44,104 bases of DNA from Gnetum montanum (Eukaryota; Streptophyta; Gnetopsida; Gnetales; Gnetaceae): assembly GCA_015680685.1 (NCBI GenBank), contig MNCI01024072.1:829732-873835 (forward strand), read 5' to 3'. Shown here piece by piece: positions 10,901 to 20,617 of this stretch. Under the pieces are notes generated by a model. It did not search any database and was not told the origin of the DNA. It saw only the letters and a program-made list of their open reading frames with translations. Position 1 is the stretch's first letter; every line of letters begins with the position of its first letter. Both the position numbers and the translations under genes were made by a program.

Positions 10901-12450
10901 TTGAGTCGCCATCCTCAACCTGCCTCCCAACTATTTTCTATCACTGGGTCACAAACTTCACACGTTCAATGTGATGAAGTGTTGTTGGCTACAATTCAAG
11001 ATGGCTTAAAAACGGATCCCCATATCATTGATTTAATGAAGCTGATAGAAATTGGGCAAGCACCATAGTTAAAAATGAGGAATGAACTACTTTGGTTTTG
11101 GGATAATTAGATATGCATTCCGGATTGGGATGGCCTATGCAAGGAGATAATCCGAGAATGCCATGACACACCATGGGTTGGGCACCTTAGACAACAAAGG
11201 ACCTTGGCACTCATTGAGAGAACCTTCTTCTAGCCAAAAATGTATCAGGATGTGATTTATTATATATAGAAGTTTCTGGTGTGCCAATAGGATAAGGGAT
11301 CTATAGAGCATCTAGGTGGTCTTCTGTTGCCCTTGGAAATTCCTCCATTTTCATGGGCTACAGTGTCTATGGACTTCATCACAGGGTTACCAAATATTCA
11401 GGGCTTAAGCAGTATCATTGTTGTGACAAAAAAATTCTTTAAATTTTCCATATGTATTCCCTATCCATCATAGTGCTCAGTTGAGGACAAGGTAGCATAC
11501 TATTTTGACAATGTGGTTTGATATTTTGGGTTACCCATGAGCATCATTTTAGACCAAGTTCCGTGCTTCACAAGTGCTTTTTGGTAAGCCTTATTTGGCA
11601 TGATGGGTACCACCCTCAAATTGGCAACAAGCTTTCATCCGCAGACCAATGGTAAAATAGAATAGATGAATCGGGTACTTGAAGAGCACCTTCAACACTA
11701 TGTTCGTAACGACCAAAAGAACTGACCATTTCTGTTAGGGATTGCCCAGCTAAGCTATAACATCCAAAAGTCATCAGCTACTGGGTTTTCTCCTGTAGAA
11801 CTGGAAATGGGAAGGCAACCCATTATCCCTCATATGGTCTCCCCCTTGTTGTAGGTTTGGCATCCCTTAGTAGATGAATTCTTGAAAGTGTGGTATGAAA
11901 AAGTTGAAATAGCAAAATATCATCTAGAGAGGGTAGTGCAGTGAATGAAAAGGTATGTTGATCGAAAATGCTAGCACCATGAATTCAAGGTGGGAGATTG
12001 TGTCCTCTTGAAGTTGGACCCACATTAGTTTAAGCTGAAATAGGGAACTACCTCCAAGCTGATGAGGTAGTATGATGGTCCCTTCTGGATCATCGATAAA
12101 ATTAACCCTGTGACATATAAGCTTCAACTACCGACCAATATGGATCGAGTCCATCCAATTTTTCATGTCAGCATGCTGAAGCCATTGCCAGATGGGTTTC
12201 TATATTCGAAAAGAAGCCTCTCAATCCAAGAGCGACCTTGTATACAATCTATACAAGGAAAGAGAGTAGAATGCATCCAAAACTTCCAAACCACTGGCCA
12301 TGGTGCAGATTTGAAAGTGAAGTTCCTTATCCACTGGAAACATCGTCCTGACTTAGACGATAGCTAGGAACCACTGGAGTGCTTGAGGTCCCAGGAAAAC
12401 TTGATCCTGGACTTCTATAGAGAGCAAGAAATCGACCTCCTGGCTTGGCT
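10901..12450 (+). pseudogene. Element C integrase with GPY/F module and chromodomain remnant
   Basis: The zinc-finger region is degraded (histidines near 11160-11190; the second CxxC cysteine is lost near 11285). Core landmarks are VSMDFITGLP (about 11367-11396), ILDQVPCFTSAFW (about 11544-11582) and SFHPQTNGKIE (about 11632-11664), so the D, D and E positions are present. The C-terminal part carries [11 protein letters not shown] and [15 protein letters not shown] (about 12072-12185), the GPY/F module. [14 protein letters not shown] at 12328-12366 is a chromodomain-like segment ending in TAG, followed by a continuing tail. Chromodomains direct integration to particular chromatin; more than ten stops make this copy non-functional. 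Confidence 0.85.
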
Positions 12451-13063
12451 GCTCCAATGATGGATGGAAAAACCTCCCGTGTGAAAAAAAAATTTGAAAG
12501 AGGCACAACATGTGGTGCCTTATAGGATTCAAGAGTGAATTCCTATGGGAGTCGGCCTCAGATAGGGGAGGAAGGTGCCTAGAGCAATTCGAAGTGCTCT
12601 ATAGGTGATGGGGCTTAAGGTTCAAATAGACAAGGAGCTATGTTGAACTTGAGACCCCTAGACCTTTGGATCAAACAAGTCAGGGGATGCCTTGGAACTC
12701 ATGTATCCCTAGGTCGACTTATTCTATCATGTTGCAATGATAGATCACTTGATGTCCTCCCATAGCCTGGCATTTTAGGCCAGGTATGGAAGGATGGACA
12801 TGCCAAGTCTTGAGGGGTGATGCTCTTGACTTGGGTGTCAAATGCTAGGATGAGTCCGAATCCTAGGAAGATGGTTGAGTTAAAAAAAAATGCTTTATAG
12901 CTTTAGGCCCTAGTAGTTGGACCTTTCAAAGCTGAAGATCCCTTCAAATTTTACACAGAATAGCATGGACGTACTTCCCCGAAATTGACAGAATCCTCCC
13001 TTGATTTTGATGTAGCAACCTTGCGGGTTACGCAGGCCATGCTCTGAGGTCGTCACTCATTTT
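12451..13063 (+). other. Element C 3' noncoding region
   Basis: No conserved frame continues after the chromodomain tail. The segment is ordinary mixed-composition DNA up to the polypurine tract; I see no extra gene. Confidence 0.6.
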
Positions 13064-13077
13064 AAGCGGGGGAGGAT
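13064..13077 (+). promoter_or_regulatory. Polypurine tract of element C
   Basis: AAGCGGGGGAGGAT lies directly 5' of the right LTR, the expected site and composition for plus-strand priming. Confidence 0.85.
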
Positions 13078-13592
13078 TTTGAGAGAGGTAGTAGGGTTGG
13101 TGGTGGCCTTCTACCTCCCCCATGGTTCAGGGGCCGTGGGGGCACAAGGGATCCTCCGCTCCTGGTTTCTTTGGAACCAAACTAGCATGGCAGTTCCATG
13201 CATTAGTAAGAGGAGGCTATGACCTACCTCATTACCCCACTCGGTAGGACCTTGCCTAGGAGGGTTGCGTAATTCAACTCTGCGTTGGGGTGTTTTTACT
13301 GAGTGTGTCATGAGACATGCTATGGGATGAGTCTGGAGGGTTTAGCTAGTAGTCCCCGTGGTGTCCACGTGAGTGGAATAAGGGAGTGCTATCTAGCTTG
13401 TTAGTGTATTGCAAATATTGAATATGAAACACCGCTCAAGAGACATGCTAACACTAACATATTTTTTGTTGGCATGTGTTTCAGGATTGTTGATTGCTGA
13501 GGCATATTCCTCTTGATTTTTGTCCCGATTCAGAATCTTCTTGGGAAACTCTTGGGGTGTTGAACAACGTATCCAGGAACAACGTTGTTACA
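13078..13592 (+). repeat. 3' LTR of element C (515 bp)
   Basis: It aligns with 6847-7410 and ends TTACA, which gives the 3' boundary. Many differences from the left LTR are C/T and G/A transitions. It lacks the ~49-bp segment noted in the left LTR. Confidence 0.9.
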
Positions 13593-13597
13593 CCATC
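13593..13597 (+). repeat. Right target-site duplication of element C (CCATC)
   Basis: Second copy of CCATC. The B integrase frame continues from 13598 with APLSNEKEYKIVVVEYYTKW in the frame that stopped at 6846. Confidence 0.85.
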
Positions 13598-14523
13598 GCA
13601 CCTTTATCAAATGAAAAGGAATATAAAATAGTTGTAGTTGAATATTACACCAAGTGGGCAGAAGTAGTAGTTGTTACCGATTGTACATCCACCACCACTG
13701 CTCGATTTGTATAAAAAAACATCATAAACATGGTTGGTGTGCCTCGTGCATTAATTTATGATAATGAAACTCATTTTATAGGTGCCACTTTCTGGAAAAT
13801 AATGCAACACTTGGGGTTTGAGCATAAACTCACAACACCATATCACCCCCAAGCCAATGGTCAAGCTAAGGTCACTAATTGGGAGATTAAAAAAATTCTA
13901 ATGTGCACCATTAGCAAATACTGAAGGGACTGGAGCACCAAATTAAATGATGCCCTGTGGGCCTATCGCTCCACATGGAATCTTTCCATAGGCTATTCTC
14001 CCTATGAGCTCATGTATGAAAAACTACCAACATTGCCCATCGAATCCAAGCTCCATACACTCTCTACAGCTTGTGATCTTGACCTAAATCTAAGTCTAGC
14101 ACAGAAAGAACAATTAATGAATCTCAACTTGCTAGAAGAAAATTAGTTAATGGTCCTATTATCCAATGAAATGCATAAGGCATTCAACAAGAAATTCCAT
14201 GACCTCAAAATAAGAAAAGTCAAGTTTCAACTAGGAGATAAGGTCCTCTATTGGAATTCTGCACATGTACCCCAACGAACCAAATTTCAAATGTTGTGGG
14301 AAGAACCTTACATTATTGATGAGACTTTTCCATCTGGGGCCATGATTATCTATAAACCTGATAGCCCAAACAAGAAACTATTAGTCAACTTCCAACAAGT
14401 AAAACTTTTCCATGAGCCTAAGCTAACCAACTCAACAAACACCTCACCAGATGGACAACCATGCTCAATCTTTTGGATCTCCCCCTTCCAACTCAGTTGT
14501 GGGAGAGATGGCCACCCATACTA
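13598..14523 (+). pseudogene. Element B pol, 3' part: rest of integrase
   Basis: It continues the integrase core interrupted by element C. IYDNETHFIGATFW holds the second catalytic Asp (about 13756). The third catalytic position, Glu in relatives (GQ-A/V-E-V-S/T-N), reads Lys here: GQAKVTN with codon AAG at 13868-13870. AYRSTWNLSIGYSPYELMY (about 13962-14018) and the C-terminal beta domain KVKFQLGDKVLYWNS (about 14216-14260) follow, and the frame ends TAA at 14521-14523. Stops at 13921 and 14144 and a TAA near 13712 break it. The aligned C-terminal part recurs in element D at 33721-33971. Confidence 0.85.
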
Positions 14524-15132
14524 ACAATTTTCATGGCTCCTTAGTTTTTTGACCTTTTTTTCTTACACATTTTTGGTTTTACAACTTTTTGTTTTCATCT
14601 TCTTTATTTTACGTCTTTGTATTTTTTAGGTTATTGATCTTTTTTTTACACCATAGTTAATATAGTTGATATTTATTGCATAATATTTTTCTTATTTTAT
14701 ATCTTCTTGTGTGTGATGTGTTTCTCGGTGGTGTGGGGTACAATGGTAATGTGGTACTTGATGGTGGTGTGTTTCATTTGTAATTTGATTGTTGATGTCT
14801 GGTTTCTAACTTTGAATGTCGTTACTGATGACTGGGACATGGTTTCCTTTTATGTAATAGGTAGTGAGTCCACATCATTCACCCATCCACATACTCTATG
14901 ATTTTTCTTGTTTTGGAAACGTGCAATCCCTTCTTCATTAATGTAACTTTAATAAATTGATGACTTGTATAGTTTCCAAAATTGGAAAGGAATCAAAGGT
15001 TTGGATAGGGTGTGGCTTCAAAGGGATGTCGTATTCTTCATGCTTTTCTATTTCCTATGTGCAGGAGTGTTCTTGTGAGCTTCTCACCATTCCACGTTAT
15101 TTCACAATAGGAAGTCAAATAAGTCCTTGCAT

Positions 15133-15175
15133 GGTGTGGTCCTCATAAAAAAAAGAATGAGGATTCAAAGAAAAC
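15133..15175 (+). repeat. Spacer hairpin unit 1 of element B
   Basis: TCCTCAT (15140-15146) pairs with ATGAGGA (15157-15163) around an A-rich loop. The unit starts GGTGTGG like its three relatives, but the outer stem partner (CACACC elsewhere) has decayed to AAAACC. Confidence 0.6.
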
Positions 15176-15216
15176 CTCTTGGACAAAATAAATACAAAAA
15201 TTGCATGGGTGTTTGC

Positions 15217-15295
15217 ATGGTGTGGTTCCCATTCAGAAAAAGAAAAGAAGAAAAAAAAAACACACACACACACACGGGAATTCAAAGCATACCCC
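15217..15295 (+). repeat. Spacer hairpin unit 2 of element B
   Basis: Inner stem TTCCC (15226-15230) with GGGAA (15276-15280); outer stem GGTGTG (15219-15224) with CATACC (15288-15293), one G-T pair. The loop holds an A-rich run and a (CA)n tract (about 15261-15275). Confidence 0.6.
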
Positions 15296-16507
15296 TTAGA
15301 CCAAATAAAAGGGCTACAAGGACTAGTTATGGGACTTGTCTTGTCTTCTTTGACTAAGGAGCTTTCTCACTTCCTACTTTCTCTCCAATTTGGAATGGTG
15401 GTTGTTTTGTGGGAGCATTCTTGTATCTCAAGGAATGGACTAGTCTTCGAGTGCCAATGCAAAGCTACTAAAAGTGGCTACTTTTGGTTTGGACCAAGGA
15501 TGGATCCTACCAAGTCATTTAATCACAAACTCCACAAGGGACTTCATGTGACCATAATTAGGAACTCCATTCCATTCTCACTTTCATCCATCTATGCTTT
15601 TCATGTCTCACCTCACTATCGGTTTCATGTTTTGATTCAATGTTCTAGTTTGATGTGTTGGGTTTCTCAGTTAGTTACTTTTGGGTTTTTGTACTTAACT
15701 TTTGGTAAGCATTAATCATCCATGGAGCCCATGGACTCCTTGGTTTGAAGCCATGCAAGGGCATAAAAGGCTGTACCTACTTTGGGGAGAATCCACTTGC
15801 ATATCTTTTAGTTTGGTTAAGTTAAGTTTTTTAACCTTAGACATTGTTACAATCAAATTATTTTTATTTATTTTCCCCATCCATGCCATCCAATTGTATG
15901 CATATTTACAATTATTTTTAGTGAAATTCTTCTTTTTATTATTGTGAATTTTTATACCCTCTTTCCAGTATTTCTTGTGTTAAGCTTTTTCTGAATTTTA
16001 TGGACCGCTTCTCTTACTTAACCCATTCGTCAGTCTTTCCACTAACACTATCAAGCAACCAATCTATCACAATCACAACTTGGCTAGATAAAATCACTGA
16101 TGAGATAAGGTATTTAGCTGTTATATGTTACATTTTATATATTAATCCTTGATTTTGTTGTCATTGCAGTGAGAAGCATGGACTGGAAGCGGGACTGTCT
16201 TCACCAAGGAGGATGCAACAATATCACTCGTGGGAGATTGTTCATGACCACTGGATCTCTTCTACCTCTCCCTCATTCTTCTGTTGTCAAGAGGGGTTAG
16301 ATGTCCTTTGGATCCATGGGTGTTATTTTCTATTGTCATGAGCACCGAATTCTGTACACAATTATAATGTTGTATCCTCAAGAACTTTTGTATTTGTCTA
16401 TTTTCTCCGTGTCACTATGCATGTCAATCGAATAGTCCACACCCTCTAATATATTTTGTAAGGGACTTATTTCTCTTCTTTTGTACTCAAGGATGAGTTT
16501 TCACTCA

Positions 16508-16519
16508 GTTGTGGGGGCA
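16508..16519 (+). promoter_or_regulatory. Polypurine tract of element B
   Basis: GTTGTGGGGGCA directly precedes the 3' LTR, matching the tracts of A, D and G. Confidence 0.82.
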
Positions 16520-17328
16520 TGATAAATCGTGTTTTTCATACGCTCCGATATCGGGGTAGCCGCAATATTAGGTACACGATATCAGGTACGTGATATCATG
16601 GCCCAAGATGTGATATCATACATTCGATATTGCAAGGTTACTCCTAGGTCTATAAATATAGCCCTAGAGCGCACAATTGAGAGTAGTTTTTGGCAATCAA
16701 GTAGCAAAACTCTTGTAGTTTGTCCATTTGAGAGTTAGAATATTTTCTAAGTGCCCATAGCAGGAGGTCTAAGTGTGAACAGATCTTTATTCAAATATTG
16801 ATGTACCTAAACACACCATTGTGTTGGCAATAAAGATGAACATTTTGATTCATCCTTGCAGCACTTGAGACTTTCTATCTTATGCATTTATATATTGTGA
16901 TTTCATGCAATTTACATTAATTTTGTTCATGCAATAATTAATTTTGATTAATCAAGAAACTCATTAAAATACACAAGCATGACCCCTTCTAACATATGTG
17001 TGACACTTGGTAGCTCAAAAATGATTAGCGTTTGACAACCCAGCAGTGTTTACACAAAGTTCAAGATGTGTCTAGGAAGTGGAAATGGTTACTTGTGTTA
17101 GGCTAGAGTAGATCATAGTTTACTTGGTATTTAATCACTCTTACTTTCATTATTGGTCTAGGTAAACAATTTGATAAAACACAAAATAATAAAAATGTTA
17201 TGCCTCAGTCACACTTAACCATACAATTGCATTCCACAAGTGGGACTGGGAAGACAACAAATGAACAACATGCACATGAATGCCTGTGATTCATATGGTT
17301 AGGCAGAGGGGTACCTCGCCACTCATCA
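16520..17328 (+). repeat. 3' LTR of element B (809 bp)
   Basis: It starts TGATAAATCG and ends CCACTCATCA. U3 holds four GATATC sites (16547-16552 within CCGATATCGG, 16578-16583, 16592-16597, 16612-16617), plus AATATT and GATATT, then a TATAAATA box at 16651-16658. A GCAATAAAGATGAAC block near 16829 marks the likely polyadenylation/R region. The right target duplication would be GCATT (17329-17333); the left partner is lost with the 5' end of B. Confidence 0.9.
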
Positions 17329-17334
17329 GCATTG

Positions 17335-18753
17335 TCTATAACTTTATATAGGTTAGCCTCTTCCCTTGTTCCCCAGCTAATAGTATCTGCAACCTATTGT
17401 AGATGACTCATTGATGATCTATAGTTTTTGGGTGGTAGTGGTGGGACTTGTTGTTGCTACTATTCTTCTTGCTATTGCTATTGCTCCTACTCTTTTTTTT
17501 GTTGCTCTTCACCTTGATCCCTCTTGGGTGGTGTTGGTTTGAGCAATTTGGCATATGAAGCATTCTAAGCTCTCCTAGGAATGTCATTGGTGTATCCTAG
17601 GATTTCGACTCGCTTGCATAGCTTCCTCATAAGGTAAGGGAATGGAAGTGTTGGTTTCCCTACCTTCCTTTTTTCAAGCTACCTCTAAATTTCCATGAAG
17701 TAGAGTTGTGCAATATTGGTGTTGTATTGTCCCATCAGGATCGCACTTCCCCTAGCCGCAAAAGTGGATAATCTATTCAGTCCTTTGGCTGGGAACAAGT
17801 GATAATTACCAATTTTGAAATAGATTTGGTCCTCTAAAGTTAGCTCACTATATCCCTTATCTTCCTTGCCATATGCCTGTTTTAGCCATAATTTCCTAGT
17901 TTCAACATATGATCTTATGGAAATATGTGCTATTTTTGCCTCTTCATTTGGTATGTTCAAAGGTTACACTATCACCTTGATTAAGTAAAAGACTGAGACT
18001 CCTCGAATGTTGACTATGGTGCCTTCTTCCTTATTGTGCTAGAACTGATAGGTTTCCCCAAGGTACCATTCACCACTATCAGATAGGATAAGGCCACAAT
18101 GGTGGCATCTTAAGTTGTGTCTTTATAATTTCTAGAGTAAATTTCATGAATGGACCAAAGTTCATCTCTATAATTATTGTGGTCAGAATTAACCTCTCTT
18201 GAATAGCTTGGAGGTAGCCTTGTGAAAACATGAGGCATTGTCCTTACACTTGTGGTTCCTTTGCCTCTTGGGAAATTTTTTCCATAGTAGGATTTTCTTG
18301 ATGAATACTAAATGATTGGGCTTCCTGCTCCTTGGGGTCTAGTTGTTGTCCTCCGATTTGGCCTCTACCTTGGCCTTTTGGTCATTTTCTTGTACCTTGT
18401 GAGGATCCTCCTTGTGTGACTCTCTTTGGGATCATTTGCAATCATCAAGGATTTAGAATTACTAAGGTATTCTCATATATTCTTAACTATTCTATACCTT
18501 ACTCATATCCTTAGTTACATTCAATTCTTAGTTCATTGCAATTGTAGAGTTAGAAAAATTTCAAAAGGTTACCCCATAAGTGTTGATTTTCTTATAACCC
18601 TTCACAATTGTCTATTCTATTCATATAAGTTTTCTGACATTAATATGATTGATTTTCCATTAAAAATTTCAAGTTTCCTTTCATCATTACCCTTAAAATA
18701 GCTTTTAGATATTCACAATTAAAAAAAATGGCTCAAATTTTCCTCATTATCAA
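17335..18753 (-). pseudogene. Degenerate minus-strand ORF resembling plant transposon ORF1 proteins
   Basis: The best-preserved part is a 91-codon stop-free segment (17685-17960) that includes ARGSAILMGQYNTNIAQLYF. Just downstream on the minus strand is LPFPYLMRKLCKRVEIL (about 17660-17600), which resembles the L-x-FP-x-LI-x-x-LC segment of the plant transposon / ATHILA ORF1-type proteins. Upstream, VNIRGVSVFYLIKV fits their VRGVxVxF block. Farther downstream is a Q/E-rich low-complexity tail. The assignment rests on motif memory only; a decayed host or other repeat protein is possible. It sits between B's 3' LTR and a U3-like module that would point the same way. Confidence 0.4.
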
Positions 18754-18776
18754 CCCCCCCCCCCCCCCCCCCCCCC
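18754..18776. repeat. Homopolymer run of 23 C
   Basis: An uninterrupted C run separates the minus-strand ORF-like block from the U3-like module. Its exact length is uncertain in any assembly. Confidence 0.8.
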
Positions 18777-18780
18777 AAAC

Positions 18781-19060
18781 GACTAAGATGAGTAGTCCAT
18801 GATCAAAGAGGTTTGAAAATCATGGAAATTGGAGTGGTAATGCAAGTTATGGCTTGGGAAAGCTAGGAGGTCAGAGTTCAAATTAAAAAAGAAAAATGTA
18901 AAATTCTCCTTAGGCTCAAATGGAAGAATGAGGAAAAGTTTGGTAAGTGTTTGCCTATATATAGGTTTTGTTAGACCTGATATCAGGGATCCAATATCAG
19001 GGCAACTTTGGTCTCAGGGATCCAATATCAAGGGCCAAAAATTTGCACTTTTCATGAAGT
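18781..19060 (-). promoter_or_regulatory. Minus-strand U3-like module with GATATC/AATATC sites and TATA box
   Basis: On the minus strand, repeated GATATTGGATCC and GATATC sites (about 19030-18980) are followed by CCTATATATAGG (about 18968-18955), the same plan as the U3-TATA part of the family LTRs. Bases downstream of the TATA box do not match those LTRs, so this is either a diverged 3' LTR of element E or the LTR of another family. It is too short (~280 bp) to be a whole LTR. Confidence 0.4.
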
Positions 19061-19696
19061 TCTAAGGATGAAAACTGATTTTCTTGGAATGTCTGAAAGG
19101 TTTAGAGAAGATTCAAAGGATCTTGGATGATAGATGATGCATGTGTCTTCAAAAATGTGGAACAGATAGTGTGTAAAGAAGGAATCTCGACTATGAAAGT
19201 TGATAAGATGGATACGAAGGATAATGAATCCATGTTAGAATAGATAGTTTGAATGATAAGAGACATGTTTATTGATGTTTGTTGATGTTAGAAGGTTTAA
19301 GATGATGTGGAATCGCTTGTTAGGTATAAGATACAATAGTTATACAAGTGGATCCTCCCCAAAGTAGGCTCCAGCCCTTAATGCCCTTGTATAAGCACAC
19401 ATAAAAGTGTCCTTAGGCACTTAAGGAGTTGAATGTAACACATACATATTTAGCAAAACACATGTTAGTAATACCAAATTTGGAAAATTACACTATGTTA
19501 TACAAAATCACAAGTTATGATTATTCTGACAATGAGATGAAATGGGCTTAGAAGGGATTATAGAAATTAGGACGTGAGGTATCTTACCATAGGCATAATG
19601 AATTCTTATGTTTTATTAGTGGTTAAAGTAATCATTAGCCTTTCTGTCCAAGATTGAAACCAAGTCCAAACCACATTTAATGACATCTGTCTCATC
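19061..19696 (-). other. Element E 3' spacer, distal part
   Basis: On the minus strand, 19389-19348 carries the AGCCTACTTTGGGGAGGAT block shared with A, B and D, with an AGGGCATTAAGGGC lead-in. The rest is unremarkable. The solo LTR insertion interrupts the spacer at its right edge. Confidence 0.65.
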
Positions 19697-19701
19697 TCTT
19701 G
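19697..19701. repeat. Left target-site duplication of solo LTR (TCTTG)
   Basis: TCTTG is repeated at 20613-20617 directly after the LTR. Confidence 0.85.
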
Positions 19702-20612
19702 TAATGAGTTATGAATCTGTCAACCTCAATATTGAATGCCCAATATTGAAGCCCAAGAAGTGATGTTAGATATCTGATATCGTCTCCTTCATGCTAGCCT
19801 ATAAATACAGCACTTGGGTGCACAATTAAGATATAGAAGAAATAGTTTTAGTTTCAGTTTTTAGTTAGTTTCTTTGTAGATTATTTTTTAGTCCTCTTAT
19901 TTCCCCAGTGCATACCTGTAGTGTGATGTTTGTAATTGTATGACACCATTGTTCAAGTGTGACATACTTGGACATGTTACATGACTGAAAATCAAGATTG
20001 AGATTACTCCCATCATTGCAACATCCACTTAGATTATTATNCAAGATTGAGATTACTCCCATCATTGCAACATTCACTTAGATTATTATTGCTTTTAATT
20101 GTTAATTATTTATTATTTCCTTTAGTTAACATTTTCATTTATTGCTATTTACTATTTCTATCATTAAGCGGAATGCATACGCCTTAGTCACGAGCGCTTA
20201 AGTGTAAGTCCTTGGTAATCCAGTAGTATATTTTTTGGCACACCCAGTGACAGACGCTTGGAAATCCTAGAAGTGGTCTCATGAAGTCCAAGGCATGTAT
20301 GGACAATTAAGAGTAGATAGTCATCACACATAGGCTAGTTTAGATTTTTCTCTCCATTGTTTGGTAACTTAATTAATTCATCTCTTTGTCATCATTAGGA
20401 GTAGCATAGAATTAGACAACATCATATGCCTCACTTTGGACTAGACCATACATGACAAAGCTACCACTAGTTCAAGTGGGAAGACTGCAAACTGTGATCA
20501 GAGCATAATGATCTAGATACCACAACTAGTCCCATCCATGAAATTTGATCAAATCATGTGGAAAAACTTATGATTCATATCATTGAGCATAGGGGTACCT
20601 CACCACTCATCA
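19702..20612 (+). repeat. Solo LTR, plus strand (911 bp), inside element E
   Basis: It starts TAATGAG (TG changed to TA) and ends CCACTCATCA, with perfect 5-bp direct repeats TCTTG on both sides and no internal domain. U3 contains AATATT twice and adjacent GATATCTGATATC (about 19773-19784), then TATAAATA at 19800-19807. Solo LTRs arise by recombination between the two LTRs of one element. A short N-marked duplication near 20041 adds ~49 bases to its apparent length. Confidence 0.92.
19993..20089. other. 48-base direct duplication across a single N (probable assembly artefact)
   Basis: 19993-20040 and 20042-20089 are the same 48 bases with one difference, separated by one N at 20041. Other LTRs lack a duplication here. 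Overlapping contig ends that were not merged are the simplest explanation. Confidence 0.85.
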
Positions 20613-20617
20613 TCTTG
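20613..20617. repeat. Right target-site duplication of solo LTR (TCTTG)
   Basis: Partner of 19697-19701. Confidence 0.85.

Larger units (their letters stand above)
6847..13592 (+). mobile_element. Element C: chromovirus-like Ty3/gypsy retrotransposon nested in B
   Basis: It is a full-length unit of 6746 bp with two LTRs, a tRNA-iMet type primer site, gag, protease, RT, RNase H, integrase with GPY/F module and chromodomain remnant, polypurine tract and 5-bp target duplication. The LTRs differ at roughly 25 positions in the first ~300 aligned bases, counted by eye, plus a 49-bp length difference. The coding region has many stops and frameshifts. Domain order PR-RT-RH-INT and the chromodomain tail place it among the chromoviruses; I cannot settle the clade within them. 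It is unrelated to the Athila-like copies except as Ty3/gypsy. Confidence 0.92.
14524..16507 (+). other. Element B 3' noncoding spacer
   Basis: The spacer begins with a pyrimidine-rich TTTT/TTACAC stretch and contains, in the same order as element D: a CCACATCATTCACCCATCCAC block, a GGTGTGGCTTCAAAGGGATG block, two hairpin units (15131-15175 and 15217-15295), the CTACTTTGGGGAGAATCCACT block near 15775-15795, and the conserved approach to the polypurine tract. A 178-codon open frame at 15179-15715 is not conserved in D and crosses the hairpins, so I do not call it a gene. No env-like protein is recognisable. Confidence 0.75.
3740..17328 (+). mobile_element. Element B: 5'-truncated Athila-like retrotransposon, host of element C
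   Basis: Order: end of gag, protease, pol (linker, RT, RNase H, integrase start), then inserted element C (6847-13592), then rest of integrase, ~2 kb spacer, polypurine tract and 3' LTR. The 5' LTR, primer site and most of gag are missing; the left junction with element G is near 3740, where similarity to element D starts. Without C the remnant is about 6.8 kb. It has many stops, most often TAG at positions where relatives have CAG or TGG, and a changed integrase residue, so it is dead. The RT closely resembles the Athila clade. Confidence 0.88.

Noticed and set aside
4706-14523. Endogenous pararetrovirus or true retrovirus
   Set aside because: LTRs, primer sites, polypurine tracts, integrase and PR-RT-RH-INT order show Ty3/gypsy retrotransposons; I see no movement, coat or convincing envelope gene.
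15179-15715. 178-codon plus-strand open frame in the spacer of B
   Set aside because: It crosses the hairpin units and a (CA)n tract, has no recognisable motif, and is not open in the aligned spacer of D.
18754-18776. C run as telomere-like or functional quadruplex site
   Set aside because: It is a simple homopolymer without the spaced runs of a telomere; the length may be an assembly or sequencing effect.
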